DNA of 54,272 bases, from assembly GCA_012103325.1 (NCBI GenBank), contig WLWY01000021.1, forward strand, positions 1 through 54,272. The letters run 5' to 3'. Both the position numbers and the translations under genes were made by a program. The notes beneath the pieces were generated by a model. It did no database searches. It was given only the letters and a program-made list of their open reading frames with translations, and was not told where the DNA came from. Below, piece after piece: positions 9,085 to 17,947 of the stretch. Within the stretch, counting starts at the first letter, position 1, and every line of letters starts with the position of its first letter. This stretch comes from Alphaproteobacteria bacterium (GTDB lineage Bacteria; Pseudomonadota; Alphaproteobacteria; UBA8366; GCA-2717185).

Positions 9085-9759
9085 ATGACACAAACACGAG
9101 AAACCCTGCACGTTCTGCGTTCGCAATCTTTGTCGAGCGTGATCCAGAACGAAATCGAGCAGCGCATTCTCTCGGGCGCGATCGCAGCGGGTTCCCGTAT
9201 CAATGAAAACGGCCTCGCGTCCGAACTCGGCGTCAGCCGCGGGCCGATCCGCGAGGCCTGCCGCGGTCTGGTCGAAATGGGGCTGCTGACAGTGATCGTG
9301 AACCGCGGCTTCTTCGTGCGCGAAGTCACCTGCAAAGACGCTATCGACGTGTACGACGTGCGGGCCAGCCTGATGCGCTTGGCGGGCGAAACACTGGCGC
9401 GCCGAATTACGGACGCGCAACTCGACCTACTCGACCGGCTCGTCGCCGACATGGATGCCGCCGAAGGCAGCAACGACTTCGAATCCTTCTACGATCTAAA
9501 CCGGGAATTCCACGACCGGATCGTCGATTTTGCCGAGAACGACCGCTTGCGCGCGCTCTGTGACGGGCTGGTCAAGGAACTGCATCTCTATCGCCGCCGC
9601 AGCCTGCTGCAGGGCGGCGGCCTCAGCGTGTCCAATCGCGAACACAAGGAGATCGTGGATGCGCTGCGCACGCGCGATCCCGCCCGTGCGGGCGGCGCGT
9701 TGGAAAAACACATACTGGCCGGTAAAGGGCGGTTCCTCGCCGCCGCCGAGCTGGAATAA
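9085..9759 (+). CDS. GntR-family transcriptional regulator (FadR/FCD subfamily)
   Basis: The 224-residue regulator has an N-terminal winged helix (LSSVIQNEIEQRILSGAIAAGSRINE, then ELGVSRGPIREACRGLVEMGLL) and a C-terminal all-helical FCD domain with the LNREFHDRIVDFAENDRL and NREHKEIVDALRTRDPARA segments that hold the usual metal/ligand histidines. I prefer ATG 9085 to an in-frame TTG at 9019 because the latter lies inside the palindromic operator. It sits between the catabolic operon and two more enzymes in the same direction and is the obvious local regulator. The effector is probably an organic acid from the pathway (inference). Confidence 0.9.
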   Translation: MTQTRETLHVLRSQSLSSVIQNEIEQRILSGAIAAGSRINENGLASELGVSRGPIREACRGLVEMGLLTVIVNRGFFVREVTCKDAIDVYDVRASLMRLAGETLARRITDAQLDLLDRLVADMDAAEGSNDFESFYDLNREFHDRIVDFAENDRLRALCDGLVKELHLYRRRSLLQGGGLSVSNREHKEIVDALRTRDPARAGGALEKHILAGKGRFLAAAELE

Positions 9760-9782
9760 ACGCCTAACCAGGGAGATATTTC

Positions 9783-10853
9783 GTGAAGTTCAGCAATTTT
9801 CTGTTCCCCCAGGCCGACACGCCTGACGAAGACGGCCAAGTCATCGACGATACGTTAGCCGAAGCCATCCTGTGCGACGAGTTGGGCATGGAAGCGCTGT
9901 GGCTGGCGGAGCATCATTTCGACGGCAACTGCGCCTATGTCGATCCGGTCAGCTTCGCCGCCGCGCTCGCCACCGCGACGAAACAGATCAAGCTCGGTTT
10001 CGCCGTAGCCCAGATGTCGCTGCATCACCCGATCCGTATGGCGGAACAGTTGGCCATGATCGACCATCTGTCCAAAGGCCGATTGATCGTCGGGCTCGGC
10101 CGCGGCACCTCACACAACATCTATGACTATCGTGGCTACGGCATTGCGCCGGAGGAAGCGCAGGAGCGCTTGCTCGAAGCCGAAGAGATTATGATCAAGG
10201 CCTGGACGACGGAGAATTACGAGCACAAGGGCAAGCATTGGAATCTGTGGCTGCCGATCCTGCGGCCACAGACCTACACCAAGCCGCATCCCTATATGAT
10301 CCGCGCCAGTTCCGGCGAAGCTTCAATGGTGGATTTGGCGCGGCAGGGACGGCCCTTCCTGATGAACGTCCAGACCGACGACGTTACGAAGCACCGCATG
10401 GATCTCTACCGCAAGACGATGCGTGAGTCCGGCTTCGACGACGCGCACGTCGCGCAGATGGTCGACGAAAGCTGGGTCTGGCGCAATATCTTCATCGCCG
10501 ACACCGACGCGGAAGCGGAACGGATTGGCATTCCGCTGTTCGAAGCGCAGCGCGAGCAGCGCGCGAAGATGCGCAACCGTATCCTGGCGGAACGCGGCGA
10601 GAGTATGGCCAAGCCCGGCGAAGCCGGCATCGCGCCCGCTGCATCGGCAGCGCGAAATGTTATCGAGCACAGCCTGATCTGCGGCTCGCCCGCGACGGTC
10701 GCCGAGTGGCTGGCAAAGATCGACGCCATCGGCGTCGGCGGCATCATCCTGCAGTTCCGGGTCGGACCCGCTCCTTACGAGGTGACGGAAAACAGCATTC
10801 GCCTTTTCATGGACAAGGTGGTGCCAGAACTCGGGAAGAAGGCAGCCGCCTAA
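9783..10853 (+). CDS. LLM class flavin-dependent oxidoreductase
   Basis: This 356-residue luciferase-like TIM-barrel protein begins with GTG after GGGAGA. Family features are EAILCDELGMEALWLAEHHFD, the strand IKLGFAVAQMSLHHPIRMAEQLAMID and GRLIVGLGRGTS. Such enzymes use reduced FMN (or F420 in other groups) and oxygen to mono-oxygenate small substrates. Its stop overlaps the next gene's start by one base (TAATG), so the two are coupled. Substrate unknown; the GntR gene lies 23 bases upstream. Confidence 0.87.
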   Translation: MKFSNFLFPQADTPDEDGQVIDDTLAEAILCDELGMEALWLAEHHFDGNCAYVDPVSFAAALATATKQIKLGFAVAQMSLHHPIRMAEQLAMIDHLSKGRLIVGLGRGTSHNIYDYRGYGIAPEEAQERLLEAEEIMIKAWTTENYEHKGKHWNLWLPILRPQTYTKPHPYMIRASSGEASMVDLARQGRPFLMNVQTDDVTKHRMDLYRKTMRESGFDDAHVAQMVDESWVWRNIFIADTDAEAERIGIPLFEAQREQRAKMRNRILAERGESMAKPGEAGIAPAASAARNVIEHSLICGSPATVAEWLAKIDAIGVGGIILQFRVGPAPYEVTENSIRLFMDKVVPELGKKAAA

Positions 10854-11998
10854 TGCCGAAGCCCTACCGCTTGCGGTTACCGGGGCCGACGACGGTTCCG
10901 GAGCGCGTGCGCAACGCGTTGGCGAAACCGGTTGTCAATCATCGGGGACCGGAATTCGGCGCGGTCGTCAAGGAGATCGAGTCGCACCTGCGGAAGATCA
11001 TGGGAACGGCGAACCCGGTGCTGTTGTTCGCAGCGTCGGGCACCGGCGTCATGGAAGCGAGTCTGGCCAACACGCTTGGGACCGGCGACAGGGCTCTATT
11101 CCTTTCCAATGGCCAGTTTGCAGAGCGTTTCGCCGCCATCGCGAAAGGCCTCAATCTGCAGGCGGACTCGCTCGAAGTCCCGTGGGGCAAATCCGTCAAC
11201 CCGGCGCTACTTGCCGCCCGCCTCGCCGAGACGGACTATCAGGCGGTTATTGCCATCCACAATGAAAGCTCGACCGGCGCAGTGGCGGACCTCGAAGCGA
11301 TCGGTGCGGTCGTGCGCGGTACGCCGGCGGTGCTGATTGTCGACTCGGTGAGCGGACTGGGCGGTATCGACATGCAGCAAGACCGCTGGGGCGTCGACAT
11401 ATTGCTATCGGCATCGCAAAAGGCATTGATGTGCCCGCCGGGCCTGGGCCTGATCAGCGTCAGCGAGAAGGCTTGGAAGATCATCGACGGCAACGCGCCG
11501 CGCGCGCGATTCTACTGGGATTTCCGCAAGGCGCGGGATAATGCCGTGGACGGGCAGACAGCATTCACGCCCGCCGTCTCGTTGGGCTTCGGCCTGTGCG
11601 AAGCCTTGCGCATGATCGACGAAGAAGGCTTGCCGAACGTGCTCGCGCGGCATGAGAGACTGGCGGCAGCCTTGCAAGCCGGCGGCGCGGCGCTAGGTCT
11701 GCCAGTCTTCACCAAATCGCCGATCCGTTCCAACACTGTTACGGTATTGCAGCTGCCAGAAGGTAAGGATGCCGGTTCCATCGTGCGCCATCTGTACGAA
11801 AATTATGGCACGGTCATTGCCGGCGCGCGTAACAAGCTCGACGGCACGGTCATCCGCTTCGGCACTATGGGCTATGTCGACGACGCGGACATCATCCTCG
11901 ACCTAATGTATCTGGAACGGACGCTGCTCGATCTCGGCTGGCCCGTCGTGAAGGGCGCCGCACTCGCAGCGGCAAATGAGTCGTTCAGCCGGACCTGA
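10853..11998 (+). CDS. Class V aminotransferase (alanine/serine-glyoxylate type)
   Basis: The 381-residue PLP enzyme begins at ATG 10853, overlapping the preceding stop. It has the family N-terminus LPGPTTVPERVRNALAKPVVNHRGPEF, the SGTGVMEASLAN cofactor-binding loop, LIVDSVSGLGGIDM with the PLP-binding aspartate, and the Schiff-base lysine in LLSASQKALMCPPGLGLISVS (about residue 190). Homologues transfer amino groups to glyoxylate or pyruvate. In context it may recover the amino group released by the upstream pathway, which is inference. Confidence 0.9.
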   Translation: MPKPYRLRLPGPTTVPERVRNALAKPVVNHRGPEFGAVVKEIESHLRKIMGTANPVLLFAASGTGVMEASLANTLGTGDRALFLSNGQFAERFAAIAKGLNLQADSLEVPWGKSVNPALLAARLAETDYQAVIAIHNESSTGAVADLEAIGAVVRGTPAVLIVDSVSGLGGIDMQQDRWGVDILLSASQKALMCPPGLGLISVSEKAWKIIDGNAPRARFYWDFRKARDNAVDGQTAFTPAVSLGFGLCEALRMIDEEGLPNVLARHERLAAALQAGGAALGLPVFTKSPIRSNTVTVLQLPEGKDAGSIVRHLYENYGTVIAGARNKLDGTVIRFGTMGYVDDADIILDLMYLERTLLDLGWPVVKGAALAAANESFSRT

Positions 11999-12334
11999 CT
12001 ACTCCGCGGCGACCGGCACGTCCTTTTCGTCGAAGACCGTGTCGTACTGACGATCCATCGTGATGGGCGACTCGTAAAAGGTCAGCCCCGGCGGGTGCCC
12101 GTACTTCTCCGTCATATAGGCCTTCCACTCATCGCTATAGGCCGCTTCCGCCGCAGCGCGCGATTCCCACAAATAGGCACCGCCGCCAAGGCCCTCGTTA
12201 TAGAGAACGTTCTTTCGCAACAGTCCCTCAGTGGCCATGTAGCGCGGGATGGAGTCCCGAAACATCTGCACCGCCGTCTCGCGATCCGTGCCGTCCGGCA
12301 GACGATAGGTAACGACCGCTATTGTCTGAGTCAT
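11999..12334 (-). CDS. Small YdhR/monooxygenase-like ferredoxin-fold protein
   Basis: The 111-residue protein starts at ATG 12334, preceded by GGAGGT. The sequence MTQTIAVVTYRLPDGTDRE, RKNVLYNEGLGGGAYLWESRAAAEAAYSD resembles YdhR-type alpha/beta dimeric ferredoxin-like proteins of the antibiotic-biosynthesis-monooxygenase superfamily. These small proteins bind or oxidise hydrophobic substrates, but many have no proven reaction. It converges on the aminotransferase gene with no gap. The fold assignment is moderate and the function unknown. Confidence 0.7.
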   Translation of the reverse strand: MTQTIAVVTYRLPDGTDRETAVQMFRDSIPRYMATEGLLRKNVLYNEGLGGGAYLWESRAAAEAAYSDEWKAYMTEKYGHPPGLTFYESPITMDRQYDTVFDEKDVPVAAE

Positions 12335-12487
12335 TCCGACCTCCTTCGTCGTACGTGGTGACAGCTTCGTCGAGAACCGACCGTTCGGCAACACCTAACT
12401 TCTTCGATAAAATGAAGGGGAGCTAGCGCGCCCTTGCCGATCTTCGTAAGCTTCTGCAAACGATCCCACTGCAAGAAAGGTTTCCCC

Positions 12488-13537
12488 ATGGCGTCGAACG
12501 ATGACTGGCTCGCTCTGACGACCGAAGAAACGCTTGAACCCGATCTGCCGATCTGCGATCCGCATCACCATCTTTGGGACACGGGCTACGAGCCCGGCGT
12601 TGCCTTCCGGGCCGAACAGGTTGCGAACCGCTATCTGCTGGACGAGATTCTGGCCGACACCAGCAGCGGCCACAATGTGGTCTCCACCATCTTCATCGAA
12701 TGCGCCTCGATGTACAAATCGACGGGACCCGAGGCGTTACGGCCGGTGGGCGAAACCGAATTCGTCAACGGCATCGCGGCGATGAGCGCGTCCGGCCAAT
12801 ACGGGCCAACGCGGGTCGCCGCCGGTATCGTTGGCTTCGCGGATTGCAACTTAGGCGACGCGGTGGGCGAGGTGTTGGACGCGCATATCGCGGCCGGCTG
12901 CGGTCGTTTCCGCGGCATCCGGCACGCAGGCGGCTGGGACGCCAGCCCCGACGTGCGCAACTCGCATACCCATCCGGAGCCTGGCATGTTCCGGGACGCG
13001 ACCTTCCGCGCCGGCTTCGCGCAACTGGCGCCGCGCAATCTCAGCTTCGAAGGCTGGTGCTACCATACGCAGTTGGCTGATCTCACCGACTTGGCGCGCG
13101 CCTTCCCCGACACCACGATCATCCTCAACCATTTCGGCGGCCCGCTCGGCATCGGCCCCTATGAAGGGACCCGCGAGCAAAACCTGCCGCAATGGCGCAG
13201 CGACATCGACGAGCTGGCGAAATGCAAAAACGTCGTCGCCAAGCTCGGTGGCATCAACATGAAGGTCAACGGCTTCAATTGGCACAAACAAGCCAAACCG
13301 CCGACGAGCGAGGAACTCGCCGCCGCGACGCGGGTCTATTACGAGCACTGCATCGACCGCTTCGGCGCCGACCGCTGCCTGTTCGAGTCGAACTTCCCCG
13401 TCGACAAGGTAACCTGCAGCTACAACGTGCTGTGGAACACGTTCAAGCGCATCGCGAACGGCTGTTCGGCAAGCGAGAAGGGGGCGCTATTCCACGATAC
13501 CGCGGCACGGGTCTATCGGATCGACGGCAACGCGTAG
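12488..13537 (+). CDS. Amidohydrolase family 2 protein (PF04909)
   Basis: The 349-residue TIM-barrel metal hydrolase has the N-terminal metal motif CDPHHHLWDTG (about residues 20-30), a middle strand ending ILNHFGGPLGIGPY with a metal histidine, and the C-terminal LFESNFPVDKVTCSYN where the family places its catalytic acid. ATG 12488 follows AGAAAGG. Members are lactonases, amidohydrolases or decarboxylases acting on cyclic or aromatic acids. The nearby aldolase, LLM and aminotransferase genes fit a catabolic role without fixing the substrate. Confidence 0.87.
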   Translation: MASNDDWLALTTEETLEPDLPICDPHHHLWDTGYEPGVAFRAEQVANRYLLDEILADTSSGHNVVSTIFIECASMYKSTGPEALRPVGETEFVNGIAAMSASGQYGPTRVAAGIVGFADCNLGDAVGEVLDAHIAAGCGRFRGIRHAGGWDASPDVRNSHTHPEPGMFRDATFRAGFAQLAPRNLSFEGWCYHTQLADLTDLARAFPDTTIILNHFGGPLGIGPYEGTREQNLPQWRSDIDELAKCKNVVAKLGGINMKVNGFNWHKQAKPPTSEELAAATRVYYEHCIDRFGADRCLFESNFPVDKVTCSYNVLWNTFKRIANGCSASEKGALFHDTAARVYRIDGNA

Positions 13538-13550
13538 CAACAGTGCCGGA

Positions 13551-14558
13551 TCAGGCGACCCGTTTGGTCAAGGCGATACGCTGGGTCGGTTTGAACCCAG
13601 CGTGGTAGAGGAAGCCCAGCAGGTCGAAATTGTTGAGCGCAACCGTCGTCTCGACGCTTTCGACCCGGAGGCCTCACAGATTGATCAGCAATTGGGCCAG
13701 CAGGGCTCGCGCAACGCCGTGACGGGCAAAATCCGGATGCACACCAACAGTATCGATGACCGCGACGGGGGCGGCGCGGCCAAAATCACCGAAATCGAGC
13801 CGGGCCATCAGGAAGCCGACGACGATATCGTCGCTCCTTGCCACTAGCGAAACCCGAATCCCGGAATCGAGCAGCGCTTCGTCCACTTTCGCAGCGATGT
13901 AATCGCGGCGATCGCGCCCGGTCAGCTTTCGGTCGATCCGAACGAGCGCGCCCAGGTCCTGTTTTTCGAGAGACGCTACTTCGATAGCGCCGCTCGGCAG
14001 GGCCTCGACACCGTCAGCCCGGTCCGGATCATCCGTATCGTCCAAATCATCTGCAAGAGAACTGCCGTCCCCCATCTCGCCCAACCGGTCGACCGCACCG
14101 GCAATGATGTGGCGTTGCGCTTTGACGAAATTGTTGTCTCCAAGGAACTTCGCCATGGCGTGATCTGTCCAGACAATCGAGGTTTGCAGTGCCTCGATGC
14201 CGCGGCGGCGCATTTCCCCTTCGAGCGCAGCGAGCAGCGTCGCACCATGCCCTAAATGCCGACACGCCGGTGCAACATCGATGACTTCGAGCACGACCGC
14301 CATCGTTTCATGGCCAAACTCGCCGCTTAGAACGCGAGCCAGCAGGACGGCTTCCAAACCTTCCGACCCGTCAATGCCGAACTGGACATGCATTTCGGGA
14401 TCGCGCAGCGCCGCCGCCAACCGTTTCTCGAAATAGCCGCGGCGCGAATGGCCAACGATCGCACGATCGATCGCGACCGTACCGTCGAGATCATCCGGCG
14501 CGAGGCGCCGAACCGGGGTAATCGGCTTGTCATCGCTAGGTTTTAGTCGCTCCGACAT
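13551..14558 (-). pseudogene. Tandem GNAT acetyltransferase interrupted by an in-frame TGA
   Basis: Starting at ATG 14558, the reading frame encodes two GNAT halves (first about residues 16-150, with VIDVAPACRHLGHGATLLAAL; second about 190-294, with VIDTVGVHPDFARHGVARALLAQLL). It meets TGA at 13674-13676. Beyond that stop the same frame stays open for 40 codons and encodes the expected GNAT C-terminus (RVESVETTVALNNFDLL and GFLYHAGFKPTQRIAL) before a second TGA at 13551. A CGA-to-TGA change would explain it. The gene is either truncated at 294 residues or a recent pseudogene. GNAT proteins acetylate amines using acetyl-CoA. Confidence 0.8.
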
Positions 14559-14670
14559 TTGTGATGCCTCTCATAACTATAGCGCGCTTTCGGCATCGTG
14601 CTGACAGCATGGATGAGGGATCATTGATCTATCGCAATTACCGCCCCGGAAAGGGTGCTTTGCTTACTTC

Positions 14671-15480
14671 CTAAGGAGAAATATGCCGGTCGATCGCTTC
14701 CGCGACGAGGTCGGGATGCGTGAGCGGACACATGTGTTCGGTGTCCGGCAGCGTAATGAACTCGCAGTTCGGGATCGCCTCGGCGACCAGTTCGACCATA
14801 CGCAGGTCGAAATGCGTCGGACGCTCGCTGCGGATCGCCAGGGTCGGGACGGAGATCGTCGCGAGCTCCGCCATTGTCGTCGGATTGCTCTTATTCGCAT
14901 GAATGTTCGCGACATGGCCTTCCGTGCGACTCAGGAAATTATCCCGCGTTTTTTGCGGATAGCCTTCCCAGGTGCCGGGACCGTTGCGGAAATCGAGGAA
15001 TCCCTGCCACGCCGCCTCCGGACCGCCAGCCTCCAAACTCTCAAGAAATCCGTCCCACATGTGTTTGACTTCCTTGATGGCTTCGGTCTCGTCCCGTTCG
15101 AACAGCAGGCTGCCGATCATAGGTTCGATGACGACGAGGCTGCGTACCGTGGACGGGCGTTTCAACAGGTGCCGGATGCCCGATGCACCGCCATAGGAAT
15201 GCGCAATCATGTGAACGGAATTCGTCCCGACCTCTTCGAGGACGGCATTGATCAGATCGCCCTGATCGTCATGCGTCAGCGTTTTCGGATCCGGCCAGAA
15301 ATCCGTACGCCCATGCCCAAACAAATCCGGCGCGATGACGCGATACCGTTCTTCGAAATGCGGCGTCACCCCGCGCCACTGCCCGCTCGTACTGCCGGCC
15401 GCGTGCAGCAGAAGCAGCACATCGCCCTCGTCGGAATCTCGGTAATTGACGGACGCGCCGTTGTATTCAAATGTGGGCAT
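14671..15480 (-). CDS. Alpha/beta hydrolase
   Basis: The 269-residue hydrolase starts at ATG 15480 (MPTFEYNGASVNYRDSDEGD). It has the oxyanion-hole region LLLLHAAGSTSGQWRG, the nucleophile elbow MIAHSYGGASG (Ser within a GxSxG-like AHSYGG) and the late histidine in LPDTEHMCPLTHP. Length and motifs fit esterase, C-C hydrolase or epoxide hydrolase-like enzymes. The upstream in-frame extension lacks coding character and crosses the promoter region. Substrate unknown. Confidence 0.85.
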   Translation of the reverse strand: MPTFEYNGASVNYRDSDEGDVLLLLHAAGSTSGQWRGVTPHFEERYRVIAPDLFGHGRTDFWPDPKTLTHDDQGDLINAVLEEVGTNSVHMIAHSYGGASGIRHLLKRPSTVRSLVVIEPMIGSLLFERDETEAIKEVKHMWDGFLESLEAGGPEAAWQGFLDFRNGPGTWEGYPQKTRDNFLSRTEGHVANIHANKSNPTTMAELATISVPTLAIRSERPTHFDLRMVELVAEAIPNCEFITLPDTEHMCPLTHPDLVAEAIDRHISP

Positions 15481-15630
15481 TGCTGGATTCTTTCCTGTGG
15501 CTGGCGCGAACGGTGAAACCCGGAACGCGAACTTCAGAGGCGAAGAGATTTCCTTTATTCCCCCGTCTGCGTCAAGCGTGTGGCGAATAGATGTTCCACG
15601 CGGGTAAGATCGGGGGATAAGGGGGTCGCC

Positions 15631-16443
15631 ATGCACATCAAAGACAGGATCGGTATCGATGTCGGCCGGCGGCTGTCCGTCGAGGATGCCGTGCAATGGG
15701 CCATCGACAACGGCGTCTCCTATATCGACTGCCAAATCGACCTGGAACCCAATGCACTGGAAACCTTCGACGACGCACGCTGTGGTCCCATCCGAGACAA
15801 ATGCGCGGCCAACGGCATCCATCTTGGTCTGCATACCCTATCGGCGGTGAATATCGCCGAAGTTTCGCCCTTCGTCAGGGACGCCGTCGACGCCTACCTG
15901 AAAGGCTATATCGAAGCCGCCGCGCGCCTCAAGGCGGAATGGGTCGAAGTCCATGCGGGTTATCACTTCACCTCCGACATCGAAATGCGCATGACGGCAG
16001 GGCGCGAACGGCTGAAACGCGCAACCGGTTATGCCGAAGAAAACGGCGTCAGGCTGTTGCTGGAGAACCTCAATTGGGAGCCGGAACACGCGGAGGTGAA
16101 CTATCTGGCGCACACGGTCGAAGAGTGCCGCTATTACTTTGATGCCATCGAGTCTTCCACCCTATCATGGGTTTTCACGATCAACCATGCCACTCTCGTG
16201 CCGGAAGGCATCGCAGGATTTCTCGATGGCATGCCGACCGAACGGATGGCAGTGGTGCGCCTTGCGGACAATCATGGGAAATACGAAGAACATCAGTTCC
16301 CCGGCGAGGGTATTATCGACTTCACCGACATGTTCCGGCGTGTCGAGGCAACCGGCTTCACCGGCCATTACATGAGCGCCTACGGCTCGCTCGACGATAT
16401 GCTGCGGGGCCGCGACTATCTGGTCGCGCGGTATCCTGGTTAG
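15631..16443 (+). CDS. Sugar phosphate isomerase/epimerase-like TIM-barrel protein
   Basis: The 270-residue protein starts at ATG 15631 after a G-rich ribosome site. It looks like the AP-endonuclease-2/xylose-isomerase-like barrel family: LGLHTLSAVNIAEVSPFVRDAV, WVEVHAGYHF, GVRLLLENLNWEPEHAEV and AVVRLADNHGKYEEHQFPGEG match the order of metal-binding strands (His, Glu, His, Glu). Members isomerise sugars or inositols. Its last four bases overlap the end of the convergent small membrane gene. Confidence 0.8.
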   Translation: MHIKDRIGIDVGRRLSVEDAVQWAIDNGVSYIDCQIDLEPNALETFDDARCGPIRDKCAANGIHLGLHTLSAVNIAEVSPFVRDAVDAYLKGYIEAAARLKAEWVEVHAGYHFTSDIEMRMTAGRERLKRATGYAEENGVRLLLENLNWEPEHAEVNYLAHTVEECRYYFDAIESSTLSWVFTINHATLVPEGIAGFLDGMPTERMAVVRLADNHGKYEEHQFPGEGIIDFTDMFRRVEATGFTGHYMSAYGSLDDMLRGRDYLVARYPG

Positions 16444-16667
16444 GCTCCTTTGACCGCAAAGAAGCAGATCGTCAGGTAAACCACCGCATAGACCATCGCA
16501 AAAATATCCCGCAACTCGCCTGTTTCGCCGAGCGTCGTCGGGAAAAAGATCATGTAGAGATAGACAAGCAACACGGCGATCAGCAGCGCGGCCAACGGCG
16601 CCGACAAAATCACGACAAACAGAACGGTCCCGCTTTCCAAGGCGCGTTTGAATTCGTCCATCGTCAT
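16440..16667 (-). CDS. Small two-helix membrane protein of unknown function
   Basis: The 75-residue protein starts MTMDEFKRALESGTVLFVV. It has two strong hydrophobic segments (about residues 15-42 and 54-73) joined by a short polar loop FFPTTLGETGELRD. Its start codon overlaps the enolase-like gene's stop (ATGA), so it is translated as the last gene of that operon. I do not recognise a family. The coupling suggests a membrane-linked role together with the other three genes. Confidence 0.65.
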   Translation of the reverse strand: MTMDEFKRALESGTVLFVVILSAPLAALLIAVLLVYLYMIFFPTTLGETGELRDIFAMVYAVVYLTICFFAVKGA

Positions 16668-17947
16668 CCCCATGGAAACACACGCGGCGGCGGCAACGAT
16701 GCCTTCGCGCCGATGGCCTCCGCGATCCGCAAGCCTTCGTTCCATTTCGCCATCCGCTCGGAGCGCGCGAACGACCCGACCTTGAGCTGATAGGCGCCCC
16801 AGCCGACGGCGAGATGCACAATCGTAACATCTTCGGTTTCGCCGGATCGAGCCGAAATTACCGCCCCCCAGCCTGCCACCGTTGCCGTATCGAATGCCGC
16901 GCGGGCCTCGGTCAAGGTGCCGGCTTGGTTGGGTTTTACAAGTACCGCGTTGCAGGCGTGTTTTTCGATTGCGGTCTGCACCCGGTCGGCATTGGTCACC
17001 AGATAGTCGTCCCCGATCACCTGCACCCGGTCGCCTGCGGCGGCGGTAAAGGCGATCAGACCAGCTTCGTCGTCTTCCCCCAGCGGGTCTTCGACTGAGA
17101 CGATCGGGTAGCGGTCGAGCCAGCCCGTCAGCATCTCCGACAATCCATCGCTGTCAAGCGCGCGCTCTTCCAGCCCGAGCCGGTATCGGCCGCCGGAGCC
17201 GAATTCCGACGCGGCAATGTCGAGCGAAATCGCAACCTGATCGCCAGGAACCAGCCCCGCCGCCTCGATTGCGCGGACCATCATATCGAGCGCCGCCTCG
17301 TTGGTATCGAACACCGGCCAGTAACCGCCCTCATCCGCGACACCCTGCAGCGCACCGGCAGCCGCCATCAGTTTGCCGGCCGCGATGTAGACACGTGCGG
17401 TCCAATCCAAGGCCTCCTCGTAATCTGCCGCGCCGACCGCGATCACCATGAAGTCCTGTACGTCGACCCGCCGGCCCGCATGCGCGCCACCACCGAAAAT
17501 CTGAATTTCGGGAAGCGGCAAAGTATGCGCAGAGATGCCCCCCAACCGCCGCCACAATGGAACCCCTTCCGCCGCCGCGGCCGCGTGGGCCACCGCCATC
17601 GACGTCGCGACCAGGGCGTTGCCGCCGAGCCGCGATTTGTTCGGCGTCCCGTCGAGTTGTATCAGCGCCGCATCGATAGCCGCCTGATCGTCCGCGTCGG
17701 CGCCGGTAAGCGCCTGGTCGATTTCATCGTTCACGGCACGAAGGGCCCGGCGCACGTCGTAGCCGCCGAACATCTCGTCGCCATCCCGTAAGTCGACCGC
17801 CTCGCCACTGCCCGTCGAGGCGCCCGCCGGCGCGATAGCGCGTCCAAGGGCGCCACCCGCCAGCTGTATCTCCACCTCCACGGTTGGACGGCCCCGCGAG
17901 TCCCAGATTCGTCGTCCCCGCACATCGCGAATTTCGGTATCGGTCAT
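16664..17947 (-). CDS. Enolase-family protein (divergent phosphopyruvate hydratase)
   Basis: The 427-residue protein follows enolase from end to end: DSRGRPTVEVEI, PAGASTGSGEAVDLRDGD, LDGTPNKSRLGGNA, GGAHAGRRVDVQDFMV, ADEGGYWP, the metal ligands in SLDIAASEF, SVEDPLGEDD and VIGDDYLVTN, the base lysine in VLVKPNQAGTLTEA, and SGETEDVTIVHLA. In ordinary enolase the loop before SGETED reads SHRSGET; here it reads SARSGET, losing that histidine. The gene is not in a glycolytic context: its start overlaps the phosphotransferase stop (ATGA) and its stop overlaps a membrane-peptide gene. It may be a functional enolase or a paralogue on a related phosphoenol substrate. Confidence 0.85.
   Translation of the reverse strand: MTDTEIRDVRGRRIWDSRGRPTVEVEIQLAGGALGRAIAPAGASTGSGEAVDLRDGDEMFGGYDVRRALRAVNDEIDQALTGADADDQAAIDAALIQLDGTPNKSRLGGNALVATSMAVAHAAAAAEGVPLWRRLGGISAHTLPLPEIQIFGGGAHAGRRVDVQDFMVIAVGAADYEEALDWTARVYIAAGKLMAAAGALQGVADEGGYWPVFDTNEAALDMMVRAIEAAGLVPGDQVAISLDIAASEFGSGGRYRLGLEERALDSDGLSEMLTGWLDRYPIVSVEDPLGEDDEAGLIAFTAAAGDRVQVIGDDYLVTNADRVQTAIEKHACNAVLVKPNQAGTLTEARAAFDTATVAGWGAVISARSGETEDVTIVHLAVGWGAYQLKVGSFARSERMAKWNEGLRIAEAIGAKASLPPPRVFPWG

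Noticed and set aside
13674..13676. Selenocysteine reading of the TGA in the GNAT gene
   Set aside because: The position fits Arg, not Cys, in this family. GNAT selenoproteins are not known to me, and no suitable hairpin was seen after the TGA.
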